Positions 27,923-35,435 of a stretch of 64,000 nucleotides of DNA are shown here, piece by piece. Position 1 is the first letter of the stretch; every line of letters begins with the position of its first letter. The position numbers and the translations under genes were made by a program. The notes under the pieces were generated by a model. That model was not told the DNA's origin, ran no database searches, and saw nothing but the letters and a program-made list of their open reading frames with translations. The DNA lies in NCBI GenBank assembly GCA_017937305.1, contig JAGBDV010000018.1, positions 1 to 64,000 on the forward strand, in the 5' to 3' direction. This stretch comes from Bacilli bacterium (GTDB taxonomy: Bacteria > Bacillota_I > Bacilli_A > ML615J-28 > CAG-313).

Positions 27923-27964
27923 CTCCTCACTCATATAACATATTAATCCTTTAAAAAAACAACA
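27923..27964 (-). promoter_or_regulatory. Promoter module B (before XhlA-like gene)
   Basis: Minus strand: TGTTGT (27959-27964), 18-base spacer, TGTTAT (27935-27940), ending at GTGAGGAG (27923-27930), which is also the ribosome site of the XhlA gene. Same 22-base interval between TTGTTTTTTT and GTGAGGAG as in modules A and C. Lies directly after the sigma-gene terminator, so downstream genes need their own promoter. Confidence 0.65.
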
Positions 27965-27977
27965 TTTGAAATTAAAA

Positions 27978-28001
27978 AAGTGGAAAACTAAATTTCCACT
28001 T
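27978..28001 (-). terminator. Terminator of the sigma-factor gene
   Basis: AAGTGGAAA / TTTCCACTT hairpin followed on the minus strand by TTTTTT. It overlaps the end of the sigma gene and separates it from the XhlA-holin-toxin unit. Confidence 0.8.
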
Positions 28002-28758
28002 CATCATATATTTGATTATATATTTTATAATATTTTTCTCTAATTCTTTTTAACCGAATACTCACTGCTTGCTGCGTTATACCAAGCTTACTTGCAACTT
28101 CAACACCTTTTAATATTTTATTATTTTCCAAAAATAATGATAAGAATTTCTTATCCTTTTTTGATAGTAAGTTTTCATCAAATATTTTAAAATTCTTAGT
28201 TTCATCTTTTATTAAATCTATATATTCAATTTCATCATTAATCATTAAATTTAAACTAATTGGTTTACTAGGCTGCTCTTTTCTATACTGATCATTAAAT
28301 GATTTTACATTATTATTAAATGAAATAATTAAATATTTAATAAATTGATTTTCATTACAAAACAAATTAAATTCATCCATCAATAAAACAATATTATTTA
28401 AATTGTTAAAGTCAACCTCTTGTAATTCTTGCTTATACTTATTCACAAATGCTTTAAAATATTTATTATTATATATTTTTATAATGTCATTTATATTATC
28501 AGTCTTAGAAACTTTAATATTTTTAATTATTCCGTTATCAACATTATTTTGTATTTTAAACACTTGTAATACTTTATATAAACAGCTTAATAGTTCTTGT
28601 TTAAAGTCATCTCGATTATCTATAGGTACTTTACAAATATAACTTTTTATTAAATATTTTAACTCTATGTATATTTCTTCAAATAAAATATCATTACTAT
28701 ACTGATTACAATTTTCACATTCCTTAAATTGCAATATTAGTTTAATTAATTTATTCAT
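27988..28758 (-). CDS. Alternative sigma factor, probably dedicated to the toxin island
   Basis: 256 residues resembling the UviA/TcdR-type or conjugative-element sigma factors. The N-terminus (FEEIYIELKYLIKSYI, DDFKQELLSCLYKVL; residues ~10-70) fits sigma region 2, and the C-terminus has a region 4 helix-turn-helix at ~217-240 (KGVEVASKLGITQQAVSIRL) after a linker. There is no signal or membrane segment and no anti-sigma gene beside it. GGAGGGG supports the ATG. It is the promoter-proximal gene of the island, has its own terminator, and the same promoter-like module lies before it and before the two lysis-type genes, which suggests autoregulation and control of the operon. Overall identification is good; the target promoters are inference. 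Confidence 0.75.
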   Translation of the reverse strand: MNKLIKLILQFKECENCNQYSNDILFEEIYIELKYLIKSYICKVPIDNRDDFKQELLSCLYKVLQVFKIQNNVDNGIIKNIKVSKTDNINDIIKIYNNKYFKAFVNKYKQELQEVDFNNLNNIVLLMDEFNLFCNENQFIKYLIISFNNNVKSFNDQYRKEQPSKPISLNLMINDEIEYIDLIKDETKNFKIFDENLLSKKDKKFLSLFLENNKILKGVEVASKLGITQQAVSIRLKRIREKYYKIYNQIYDEVEI

Positions 28759-28775
28759 TACCCCTCCACATAAAA

Positions 28776-28810
28776 AGGAGTGATTAATAAATTAATTGAT
28801 TTTTACTCCT
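28776..28810 (-). terminator. Attenuator-like hairpin in the sigma-gene leader
   Basis: Minus strand AGGAGT and ACTCCT arms enclose ATTAAT-TT-ATTAAT and are followed by five T, just before the GGAGGGG of the sigma gene. The left arm contains part of the GTGAGGAG of module A. It could terminate early or hide a ribosome site. Confidence 0.5.
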
Positions 28811-28847
28811 CACCACATTAACACGGTAAAAAAAGAAAAAAACAACA
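28806..28847 (-). promoter_or_regulatory. Promoter module A (before sigma-factor gene)
   Basis: Minus strand: TGTTGT (28842-28847), 18-base spacer, TGTTAA (28818-28823), ending at GTGAGGAG (28806-28813). Spacing is identical to modules B and C. Its position before the sigma gene predicts positive autoregulation. Confidence 0.65.
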
Positions 28848-28859
28848 TTTTTTTTAAAA

Positions 28860-28888
28860 AAACTATACACTAAAAAAGTGTATAGTTT
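28860..28888 (-). terminator. Strong bidirectional hairpin upstream of module A
   Basis: Perfect AAACTATACACT / AGTGTATAGTTT inverted repeat with a 5-base A/T loop and A and T runs on both sides. On the minus strand it ends transcription from the vegetative promoter at 28951-28979 before it reaches module A and the sigma gene. Confidence 0.8.
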
Positions 28889-28931
28889 TTTTAAAATAAT
28901 TATACCCCAAATATAACCAAAAAATTAACAT
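28863..28931 (-). CDS. Possible 22-codon leader peptide
   Basis: ATG at 28931 opens a hydrophobic reading frame (MLIFWLYLGYNYFKK, then TIHFFSV) ending within the strong hairpin at 28860-28888. AAGGGG lies upstream but only 2-3 bases from the ATG, which is short. If translated, ribosomes would enter the terminator stem, a classical attenuation layout. Low confidence as a gene. Confidence 0.3.
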   Translation of the reverse strand: MLIFWLYLGYNYFKKTIHFFSV

Positions 28932-28950
28932 ATCCCCTTTTTACAAGAAT

Positions 28951-28979
28951 ATCTTACAATATATACATATTTTTGTCAA
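28951..28979 (-). promoter_or_regulatory. Consensus vegetative promoter upstream of the sigma island
   Basis: Minus strand TTGACA, 17-base spacer, TAAGAT. Start is expected near 28944, giving a ~75-90-base leader that ends at the strong hairpin. This is the only housekeeping-type promoter seen for the island. Confidence 0.75.
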
Positions 28980-29028
28980 AATTTATGGTAAATAAAACTC
29001 TTTAAATTGAGCAATATTTTAAAAAATA

Positions 29029-29054
29029 AAGAATCTTGCCTAAACAAGATTCTT
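29029..29054 (-). terminator. Terminator of gerW-like gene
   Basis: AAGAATCTTG / CAAGATTCTT hairpin with T-rich minus-strand tail, overlapping the stop codon of the 29040-29426 gene. It insulates the toxin island from the gene upstream. Confidence 0.75.
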
Positions 29055-29426
29055 TTTATTATTCATTACATTCATTATTTTAGTCACTGCGTTGGGTATT
29101 GCATCAACAAGCGTCTCTAAAGAATGAGATGCTTCTTCTAAATGTAGTAATTTTACATCATTATTAACATATACTAAAAATGCAACAGGTGTAATTGATG
29201 TCATTCCACCTGCCCCACCACCAAATGGATAATCGCCATCTACATAAGGTTTAGGTGCTTGTTGATCAAGACCTCCACTTATAAAACTATATTTAACTTT
29301 TGATATAGGAATTACTACAGCACTTCCTAGTTCCATACTACTTCCAACAATCATATCTACATCAGCAATTTCTTTAATGCTTGACATTGATATTTTTAAT
29401 AATTCTGTTATTTGATGATTGTTCAT
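29040..29426 (-). CDS. gerW: GerW/YtfJ family protein
   Basis: 128 residues matching the YtfJ/GerW family: VIGSSMELGSAVVIPISKV-like start (here IVGSSMELGSAVVIPISKVK), a Gly-rich FGGGAGGMTSITPVAFLVY core, and a short helical end. In Bacillus, YtfJ/GerW is a forespore protein needed for proper germination, but relatives occur in non-sporulating bacteria. AAGGAGA precedes the ATG. The gene overlaps the YtfI-like gene upstream by 53 bases, preserving the ytfI-ytfJ order of Bacillus. Whether this host makes spores cannot be decided from one gene. Confidence 0.88.
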   Translation of the reverse strand: MNNHQITELLKISMSSIKEIADVDMIVGSSMELGSAVVIPISKVKYSFISGGLDQQAPKPYVDGDYPFGGGAGGMTSITPVAFLVYVNNDVKLLHLEEASHSLETLVDAIPNAVTKIMNVMNNKKNLV

Positions 29427-29970
29427 TAAATTTCTCCTTAATTTTAAAAATTTCTTTTCTTCTTTTTATTAATAAAAGAAGTATTTTAAAAACATATGTT
29501 TCTAAATCTACATATATTTCAGTGTTAAATGAAGTATTCTTAACTCTTGTTTTAAAACATGTTGAAGAAACTTTATTTAGATTAATATATAAACTATTTT
29601 GAATAAAACTATATAAATAATAAAGAGCTAAATAAAATTGCAAATTATCTAAATAATAAAAAGAATTAATGCTGAAATAAATAATATTACCATTAAAAAT
29701 ATGAGATACATTATTTATTAATTCTTTATGATATCTTAAGGTTTCAATGGCTTTTTTAATATCATATACTTTCTTTTCTTTAGATGTATCATATATATAG
29801 TTTTTAAACTTTTTATTTAAATAATTAGTTAAGTTTATTTTTATTCTTAAACTTTTAGTAATTATTAAATTAATAATAATTTTTTGATTAACTTGTTTAT
29901 ATACTTTAATTCTTATTTTTATACATAATACTAACACTAAAATTAAAGCTACAATAATTAATTCTTTCAT
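29374..29970 (-). CDS. YtfI-like (DUF2953-type) membrane-associated protein
   Basis: 198 residues with one N-terminal membrane helix (LIIVALILVLVLCIKI) and a Lys/Asn/Tyr-rich remainder. Primary sequence similarity to DUF2953/YtfI is faint; the call rests on the size, the N-terminal helix, a C-terminal ENLxxKRRKEIFKIKEKF-like region and its position directly upstream of gerW, as in Bacillus. No good ribosome site precedes the ATG. Its 3' end overlaps gerW by 53 bases in another frame. Confidence 0.55.
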   Translation of the reverse strand: MKELIIVALILVLVLCIKIRIKVYKQVNQKIIINLIITKSLRIKINLTNYLNKKFKNYIYDTSKEKKVYDIKKAIETLRYHKELINNVSHIFNGNIIYFSINSFYYLDNLQFYLALYYLYSFIQNSLYINLNKVSSTCFKTRVKNTSFNTEIYVDLETYVFKILLLLIKRRKEIFKIKEKFNEQSSNNRIIKNINVKH

Positions 29971-30051
29971 ATATATATTTTTTACTTAATTTTGTATTTT
30001 ATACAACAAAAGTTTTGATTTTTGATATAATAATAATAGAGGAAAAAACTT

Positions 30052-30798
30052 ATGAGTATTAATGAATCTTTAATTAAACTAATTAAGAAATATCAAAATA
30101 ATAAACCAGCAGGTACTCCTGCAAGATGTGTTCATTATCCAACTTGTTCTAGTTATTCAATTGAATGCTATGAAAAATTTAATTTCTTTAAAGCAACATT
30201 CTTAACAATAAAAAGAATTCTATTTTGTACACCGCTTAATAGAAAATTTTATGATCCTGTACCATATACAAAAGAAGAAAAAAAGATAAATAAAGAACTA
30301 AATAAACTTGCGGAAAGTGTTGAAGATATTCTTTTAGAACATTATCAAAAGTACCCCCAAATGGAACTAAATGATTTTATTAAACTAATATATCAAAATT
30401 CATTTGGTCCACGTCATATGCATAATCCTACAAAAGAGGATGTTATAAGATATTTAAATAAAGAAATGGAACTTATTACAAATGAAAAAGAAATAATAGA
30501 AGATATTGGTAATGGATATGTAAGAGTATATTTATCAAAGGAAACTAATATAGAAAAAATATCTAATAATTTCTTAAACTCAATGGCTGAAGATACATAT
30601 ACAGAAACTAATATTAGAATATTTTATCGTAAAATAAATGTTTTAATAAAACTAATAAAAAAAGGAAGTATTAAACTTCCAAAAAAAGAATCAATTAATT
30701 TAGTTAATGAATATTTATCTAATGGTATTAATCCTGTTAGACATACTAAAATATATAATGAATTATATAAACCTCATTATAGAGTTATTAGGAAATAA
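30052..30798 (+). CDS. YidD domain fused to an unknown ~170-residue domain
   Basis: 248 residues. The first ~75 are a YidD (membrane protein insertion efficiency factor) domain: TPARCVHYPTCSSYSIECYE with the conserved Cys pair, FKATFLTIKRILFCTPL and YDPVP. Normal YidD proteins are 70-90 residues and end there. The rest (about 85-248) is a separate soluble-looking domain with LNDFIKLIYQNSFGPRHMHN near 110, IGNGYVRVYLSK, and HTKIYNELYKPHYRVI at the end; I do not recognise it. AGAGGA precedes the ATG. The gene stands alone, divergent from ytfI-gerW, and is closed by a terminator shared with the operon opposite. Confidence 0.8.
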   Translation: MSINESLIKLIKKYQNNKPAGTPARCVHYPTCSSYSIECYEKFNFFKATFLTIKRILFCTPLNRKFYDPVPYTKEEKKINKELNKLAESVEDILLEHYQKYPQMELNDFIKLIYQNSFGPRHMHNPTKEDVIRYLNKEMELITNEKEIIEDIGNGYVRVYLSKETNIEKISNNFLNSMAEDTYTETNIRIFYRKINVLIKLIKKGSIKLPKKESINLVNEYLSNGINPVRHTKIYNELYKPHYRVIRK

Positions 30799-30802
30799 AT
30801 TA

Positions 30803-30829
30803 AAATGTGCAGTCAATAACTGCACATTT
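30803..30829. terminator. Bidirectional terminator between convergent genes
   Basis: AAATGTGCAGT / ACTGCACATTT hairpin with loop CAATA and T runs on both strands, between the YidD fusion (plus) and the J-domain gene (minus). Confidence 0.85.
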
Positions 30830-30830
30830 T

Positions 30831-31514
30831 TTACATTCCAAGTGATGCAAGAAAGAAAATAAATACTACAAATAATAAAAATGCATTTACAAATAAAGAG
30901 AATAATTTTTTACGAGTTGCAGGAATCAATGTTAATATAACAATAGGAAGTGTTGAGCAAATAGACATACCTCTTAATTCTGCACCTGTTGTATCAACTG
31001 AATTATCAGCTAAGATTAAAGTAAGAATCATCATTATTATTGCAGCACCCATAATTGAAAATTTAACAATTTTATTCCACAACTTTTCCTTTTTACGTTC
31101 TTCTTCTCTTAATTCTTCTTCGTAGCGTCTTAGAGCTTCTTCTTTTTCTCTTTCTTCTCTAAGTCTTTCTTCTTCTTTTAATTTTTCTTCATAACGCTTT
31201 AGTTCATCTTCAAGATCTTTGAATTCTTTCATAATATCATCAAAATTAACGTTAGAATTATCATCTTGATTTATTCCATTTTTTCTTCTAATAAATTCAT
31301 TAACAGCATCAATATTATCAACTATTAAATCTTTTGCGTTATTGATTTTTTTAGCTTTTTCACCGTCTTTGAAAGTACCAGCTTGAAGTTTATCAGGATG
31401 GAAAGCTACCATTAATGCTTTCCATTTTTCTTTTACTTCTCTTTCTGTTATTTCATGGTCTATTGGCCACAAATCTAATTCATGTAATGCTAAAAGTATT
31501 CCCATTTCTTCCAT
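30831..31514 (-). CDS. J-domain membrane protein
   Basis: 227 residues. The N-terminus is a J domain (ITEREVKEKWKALMVAFHPDKL; HPD at 39-41) that would stimulate a DnaK-type chaperone. A highly charged coiled coil follows (about 90-145, repeated EEELREEER-like heptads), then three membrane helices to the C-terminus. The layout suggests a membrane-tethered Hsp70 co-chaperone with the J domain in the cytoplasm. It starts one base after the glyA stop with GAGG upstream, so it is the last gene of the psuG-to-glyA operon. Client unknown. Confidence 0.8.
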   Translation of the reverse strand: MEEMGILLALHELDLWPIDHEITEREVKEKWKALMVAFHPDKLQAGTFKDGEKAKKINNAKDLIVDNIDAVNEFIRRKNGINQDDNSNVNFDDIMKEFKDLEDELKRYEEKLKEEERLREEREKEEALRRYEEELREEERKKEKLWNKIVKFSIMGAAIIMMILTLILADNSVDTTGAELRGMSICSTLPIVILTLIPATRKKLFSLFVNAFLLFVVFIFFLASLGM

Positions 31515-31515
31515 A

Positions 31516-32727
31516 TTAAATTTCCTCGATTAATTTCCAACTTGATGTTAATTTTTTTACTTCTTTTAAAGCATCTTCTTTTGATATTTCTTCTTTTAAA
31601 TATTTGTGAATTAATTCTGCTATTATCCTTGCAGCAAGATTATCACAGCCTCTTGTAGTTACAGCAGCAAAACCAATTCTAAGACCGCTTGTTTCTCTTG
31701 GTGATAAAATGTCACCAGGAATCATATTTTTGTTAGTTGTAATACCTATTTCTTCTAACTTATTTTGTGCTACTTTACCAGTAATACCATATGTATCAAG
31801 AGTATTTAGTAAGAATAAGTGATTTTCTGTACCTGATACAATTGCACCAAGGTCTAATAAAGTATTTCTACAAGTAAGTGTATTAGATTTTACTAATTTT
31901 GCGTATTCTTTAAAACTATCATCTTGCGCTTCTTTAAAGCAAACTGCTTTTCCAGCAATAATATGTTCAAGTGGTCCACCCTGATAGAATGGAAAAATAG
32001 CTGAATTAATCTTTTTAATAAGTTTTTCATTATTAGTAAGAATTAATCCACCACGTGGTCCTCTTAATGTTTTATGGGTGGTTGATGTTACGATATCAGC
32101 ATAATCACATGGGTTAAGGTGTTCGCCTGCTGCAATTAATCCTGCGATATGAGCCATATCTACCATAAAGAAACAATTTACTTTATCACAAATTTCTTTA
32201 AATCGTTTAAAATCAATTTCATATGGATATGCACTATAACCTGCTAGAATTAAATCAGGTTGTTCTTTTGCTGCAATTTCTTCTATTTTATCATAATCAA
32301 GTTTACCTTCATTATTAAGTGGATAATGAACAAATTCATAAAAATGGCTTGAAAAACTTACGTTAGATCCATGTGTTAAGTGACCACCATCATTAAGCAC
32401 TAAGCTTAATATTTTACCGCCTTTTGGAAGTAATGCATGATATGCAGCTGCATTTGCTTGAGAACCACTATGAGGTTGTACATTAGCATATTTTACATTA
32501 AAAAGTTTACATACTCTTTCTATTGCAAGCATTTCTACTTTATCTACTACTTCACATCCACCATAGTATCTGGCATTAGGATAGCCTTCTGCATATTTAT
32601 TAGTAAGAATACTACCACATGCTTCTCTTACATAAGTACTTGCATAATTTTCTGATGCAATTAGCTCTATTCCTTCGTTTTGTCTAGTTGATTCTTCTTG
32701 GATTAAATCAAATATTTGCTTGTCCAT
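31516..32727 (-). CDS. glyA: Serine hydroxymethyltransferase
   Basis: PLP enzyme that interconverts serine and glycine and charges tetrahydrofolate with a one-carbon unit. 403 residues, close to the usual 410-420. Visible are the N-terminal ELIASENYAS, SGSQANAAAYHALL, the DMAHIAGLIAAG segment with the PLP-binding Asp, and STTHKTLRGPRGG with the Schiff-base Lys219. Start overlaps the stop of the small membrane protein (TAATG). No riboswitch is seen upstream; expression probably comes from the operon promoter before psuG. Confidence 0.96.
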   Translation of the reverse strand: MDKQIFDLIQEESTRQNEGIELIASENYASTYVREACGSILTNKYAEGYPNARYYGGCEVVDKVEMLAIERVCKLFNVKYANVQPHSGSQANAAAYHALLPKGGKILSLVLNDGGHLTHGSNVSFSSHFYEFVHYPLNNEGKLDYDKIEEIAAKEQPDLILAGYSAYPYEIDFKRFKEICDKVNCFFMVDMAHIAGLIAAGEHLNPCDYADIVTSTTHKTLRGPRGGLILTNNEKLIKKINSAIFPFYQGGPLEHIIAGKAVCFKEAQDDSFKEYAKLVKSNTLTCRNTLLDLGAIVSGTENHLFLLNTLDTYGITGKVAQNKLEEIGITTNKNMIPGDILSPRETSGLRIGFAAVTTRGCDNLAARIIAELIHKYLKEEISKEDALKEVKKLTSSWKLIEEI

Positions 32728-32966
32728 TATTTTTTCTCCTTTGTATTTTGATTATAATATAGAACAATAACTCTTGTTGCAGTACCACCCGCAATAAGTC
32801 CTAATAGTAAAATTATAAACGCAAAAACATTAGAGGATACAATGATATCTTTTCCTAATTTTAACACTCCAGCAAATAATAATACTCCTAATACTACTGC
32901 AATAATTGATAGGGCTAGTACTACAAAACTTTCTATTAAATCTTTTAATTTATATTGTTTTTGCAT
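32727..32966 (-). CDS. Small two-helix membrane protein
   Basis: 79 residues with two hydrophobic helices (VVLALSIIAVVLGVLLFAGVL and FAFIILLLGLIAGGTATRVIV) and charged ends. No family recognised. Strong AAGGAG site; it overlaps glyA by one base and follows the DUF4838 gene by 10 bases, so it is an operon member. Confidence 0.65.
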   Translation of the reverse strand: MQKQYKLKDLIESFVVLALSIIAVVLGVLLFAGVLKLGKDIIVSSNVFAFIILLLGLIAGGTATRVIVLYYNQNTKEKK

Positions 32967-32976
32967 ATATATCTCC

Positions 32977-34734
32977 TTATTTCATTATATAGTATAATGA
33001 GTACCAATTAGGTCGATCTTTTGCATAACGACTATTTTTCATTATACTAATTGAATATTCTAATGATGTTCTTTCAAATAATTCTGTAATGTGATGTTTT
33101 TTCACTTTTTCATAAAATTTATCAACTAATTTATTTTTATTTTCACTATTTTCTAATCTTACTAAATATGCATATTCCATACCTAGAATAAGCTTTTCTA
33201 TTCTTTCTTTATATATGTAATTATCAGTTTCATTAAAAGCAGCATTTAATAATTTTAATCCTTTATCTATTAATTCATCTGTAAATAATAAACTATCTGC
33301 ATCATCATAAAGCCATAGTGTTTTATTGTAGATTTCATCTTCCCACATATTTAAATAATCTATAACATATTTAGAAGATTCTTTTCCATAATAATTATCA
33401 CAGAAATCTTTAATTAATACATCTAATGGTTCAGTATCATCACGCATTAACCTAGCAATTACATAAGACTTAAGTTCATCAAAGTAACCTTTTCCACCAT
33501 ATGAAAAGTTTCCTTGCATTAAAAGTCCTTTAACATTATACTTTTTATATAGGTTAATATTTTTTGCCATTGATCTAAAATTAGGGAAAGGAAGTAAATA
33601 ATTTCTAAAATTTACTGCATAATCCCATATATATAAATGGTTTGATATTTTGCTCCAATTAACTAAATCATTTAAGAACATTCCATCACGACCGTTAGGA
33701 TTTAGTGATGCTGATTCTTCAATTGATTTACTCCAAGAACATTCAATATTACAAAGTCTTACAATAATGTTTTTATGTGGTACGACTTTAGTAGGTGTGC
33801 GTCTAGAATATTGATATGCAAATGTATGAATTAATTTATTTGGAAATTCATCTTGTAAAGATTCAGCTAGTTTATTTACAAATGTAATAATAGAGCCACT
33901 TTGAGAATTATTTTCCTCATCAATCTTTTTACAATTTTCACATTCACAAGCCATCTTAATAAAATGTCCCATCCATTCATCTTGTGCAACACTAAAGATA
34001 TCACACTCAGGGTTATTAATTATCCAAGCTCTTAATTTATCTAAACAAAGATTAAATACATCTTTGTTAGATAAACATAGTTCAGTATGTTCCTTAATTC
34101 TTTTTCCATTAATTAATGAAAAATATTCAGGGTGTGCATCAAAATAATCTTTAGGGTTAATTAAATCACTAAATGAGTGATGGAAATTATACCATTTAAC
34201 TTTATTACCATGTTTATTTGACAAGTCTGCAAGATTACTATTTAACATATTTTTTGCTGCAAAATCACCATTAAATGCATCTGTAAAGTATACTTCACGA
34301 TATTCAAATGTAAAGTCTTGTATTAAAGAAAAATCTTTATCAATAGATAAATTATCTATTGAATCATACTTTTCACAATCTTTAGTAAAACATCTAAAGT
34401 TTATAAACTCTTCTAGGAATTTATATACTCCATATAATATCCCTCTAGGTGAGTTGCCTGTAATATATATTTCTTCATCTTTTTCTTTGATGATAAAGGC
34501 TTCTTTAGACATTCCAGCTAGCTCTAAACTTACCTTTGAATCTCTTGCAGAACCTATAATAATCTCTTTAGATCTTTTCATACATTTATCAGAAAATACA
34601 GGTATTAAAGTATTTGTTGATAAATATAGATATTTTTGTAACTCCATACAAGCATAACGTTCTGCTTCTGTTGAATTAACACTATGAACGATATGATATG
34701 TTGTATGATTATTATTAATGATATTAATTTTCAT
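32977..34734 (-). CDS. DUF4838-type glycoside-hydrolase-like protein
   Basis: 585 residues. The N-terminal ~110 residues form an alpha/beta domain like the GH67/GH20 non-catalytic N-domain (STEAERYACMELQKYL, EIIIGSARDSK, NSPRGILYGVYKFLEEF). The core carries the DUF4838 pattern: HSFSDLINPKDYFDAHPEYFSL, SVAQDEWMGHFIKMACECENC with a paired-Cys segment, then IRLCNIECSWSKS and YIWDYAVNF. Members are thought to be TIM-barrel glycosidases. There is no signal peptide, so it should act on an imported oligosaccharide in the cytoplasm. Substrate unknown. It lies between the pseudouridine synthase gene and a small membrane protein in one operon. Confidence 0.8.
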   Translation of the reverse strand: MKINIINNNHTTYHIVHSVNSTEAERYACMELQKYLYLSTNTLIPVFSDKCMKRSKEIIIGSARDSKVSLELAGMSKEAFIIKEKDEEIYITGNSPRGILYGVYKFLEEFINFRCFTKDCEKYDSIDNLSIDKDFSLIQDFTFEYREVYFTDAFNGDFAAKNMLNSNLADLSNKHGNKVKWYNFHHSFSDLINPKDYFDAHPEYFSLINGKRIKEHTELCLSNKDVFNLCLDKLRAWIINNPECDIFSVAQDEWMGHFIKMACECENCKKIDEENNSQSGSIITFVNKLAESLQDEFPNKLIHTFAYQYSRRTPTKVVPHKNIIVRLCNIECSWSKSIEESASLNPNGRDGMFLNDLVNWSKISNHLYIWDYAVNFRNYLLPFPNFRSMAKNINLYKKYNVKGLLMQGNFSYGGKGYFDELKSYVIARLMRDDTEPLDVLIKDFCDNYYGKESSKYVIDYLNMWEDEIYNKTLWLYDDADSLLFTDELIDKGLKLLNAAFNETDNYIYKERIEKLILGMEYAYLVRLENSENKNKLVDKFYEKVKKHHITELFERTSLEYSISIMKNSRYAKDRPNWYSLYYIMK

Positions 34735-34735
34735 A

Positions 34736-35434
34736 TTAATCCTTTTTTGTTAATTTTAAAATCTCTTCTTCTGTTAAAAAACGATACTCGCCTAGTGAAA
34801 GAGATTCATCTAACACAAGTGAACCAAAAGTAATTCGTTTTAAATATATAACTTTTTTACCTACACATTCTACCATTCTTTTAACTTGGTGGAATTTACC
34901 TTCATGAATAGTTAATGAATATTCAAACTCATTTACCTTTTTGATTTTTGCAGGAAGAGTTAATTCATTATCTAAATATACACCTTGTTCAAGAACTTGT
35001 AAATCTTTATCAGTTAATTTTTTGTCTGTATGTAATAGATATGTTTTATCAACATGTTTTTTAGGAGAAAGTAAATTATGTGCTAAAACTCCATCATTAG
35101 TAATTAATAAAAGACCTTCTGTATCAATATCAAGTCTACCAACAGGAAATAATTCTAAATACTTATAATCTTTAATTAAATCAATAACTGTTGTATGAAC
35201 ATTATCAACTGTTGCAGATACAACACCTTTTGGTTTATTTAACATTATATATACGTACTTTACATATTTAACAATGTTATTATCTACTTTAATAATGTCT
35301 TTTTCTTCATTAATACTTAGTCCCTCATTAGAGATAAGAGTATCATTAACTGATACTCTTTTTTGTTTTATTAATACTTTGACTTCTTTTCTAGAACCAA
35401 AGCCTGTATCTTTTAAGAACTTATCAAGTCTCAT
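34736..35434 (-). CDS. RsuA/RluB-family rRNA pseudouridine synthase
   Basis: 232 residues. The start is taken at MRLDKFLKDTG (35434), where the S4 RNA-binding domain normally begins, not nine codons upstream; no strong ribosome site is present, and coupling to psuG (its stop is one base away) is likely. S4 domain to ~60, then the pseudouridine synthase fold with IMLNKPKGVVSA and catalytic GRLDIDTEGLLLITNDG. Modifies a uridine in 16S or 23S rRNA; which one cannot be told. Confidence 0.92.
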   Translation of the reverse strand: MRLDKFLKDTGFGSRKEVKVLIKQKRVSVNDTLISNEGLSINEEKDIIKVDNNIVKYVKYVYIMLNKPKGVVSATVDNVHTTVIDLIKDYKYLELFPVGRLDIDTEGLLLITNDGVLAHNLLSPKKHVDKTYLLHTDKKLTDKDLQVLEQGVYLDNELTLPAKIKKVNEFEYSLTIHEGKFHQVKRMVECVGKKVIYLKRITFGSLVLDESLSLGEYRFLTEEEILKLTKKD

Positions 35435-35435
35435 A

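Noticed and set aside
17763-28758. Island as an ordinary prophage
   Set aside because: Only holin and XhlA-like genes are phage-like; there is no endolysin, capsid, tail, terminase or integrase, and the holin genes are fused by overlaps to the NTase-toxin operon.
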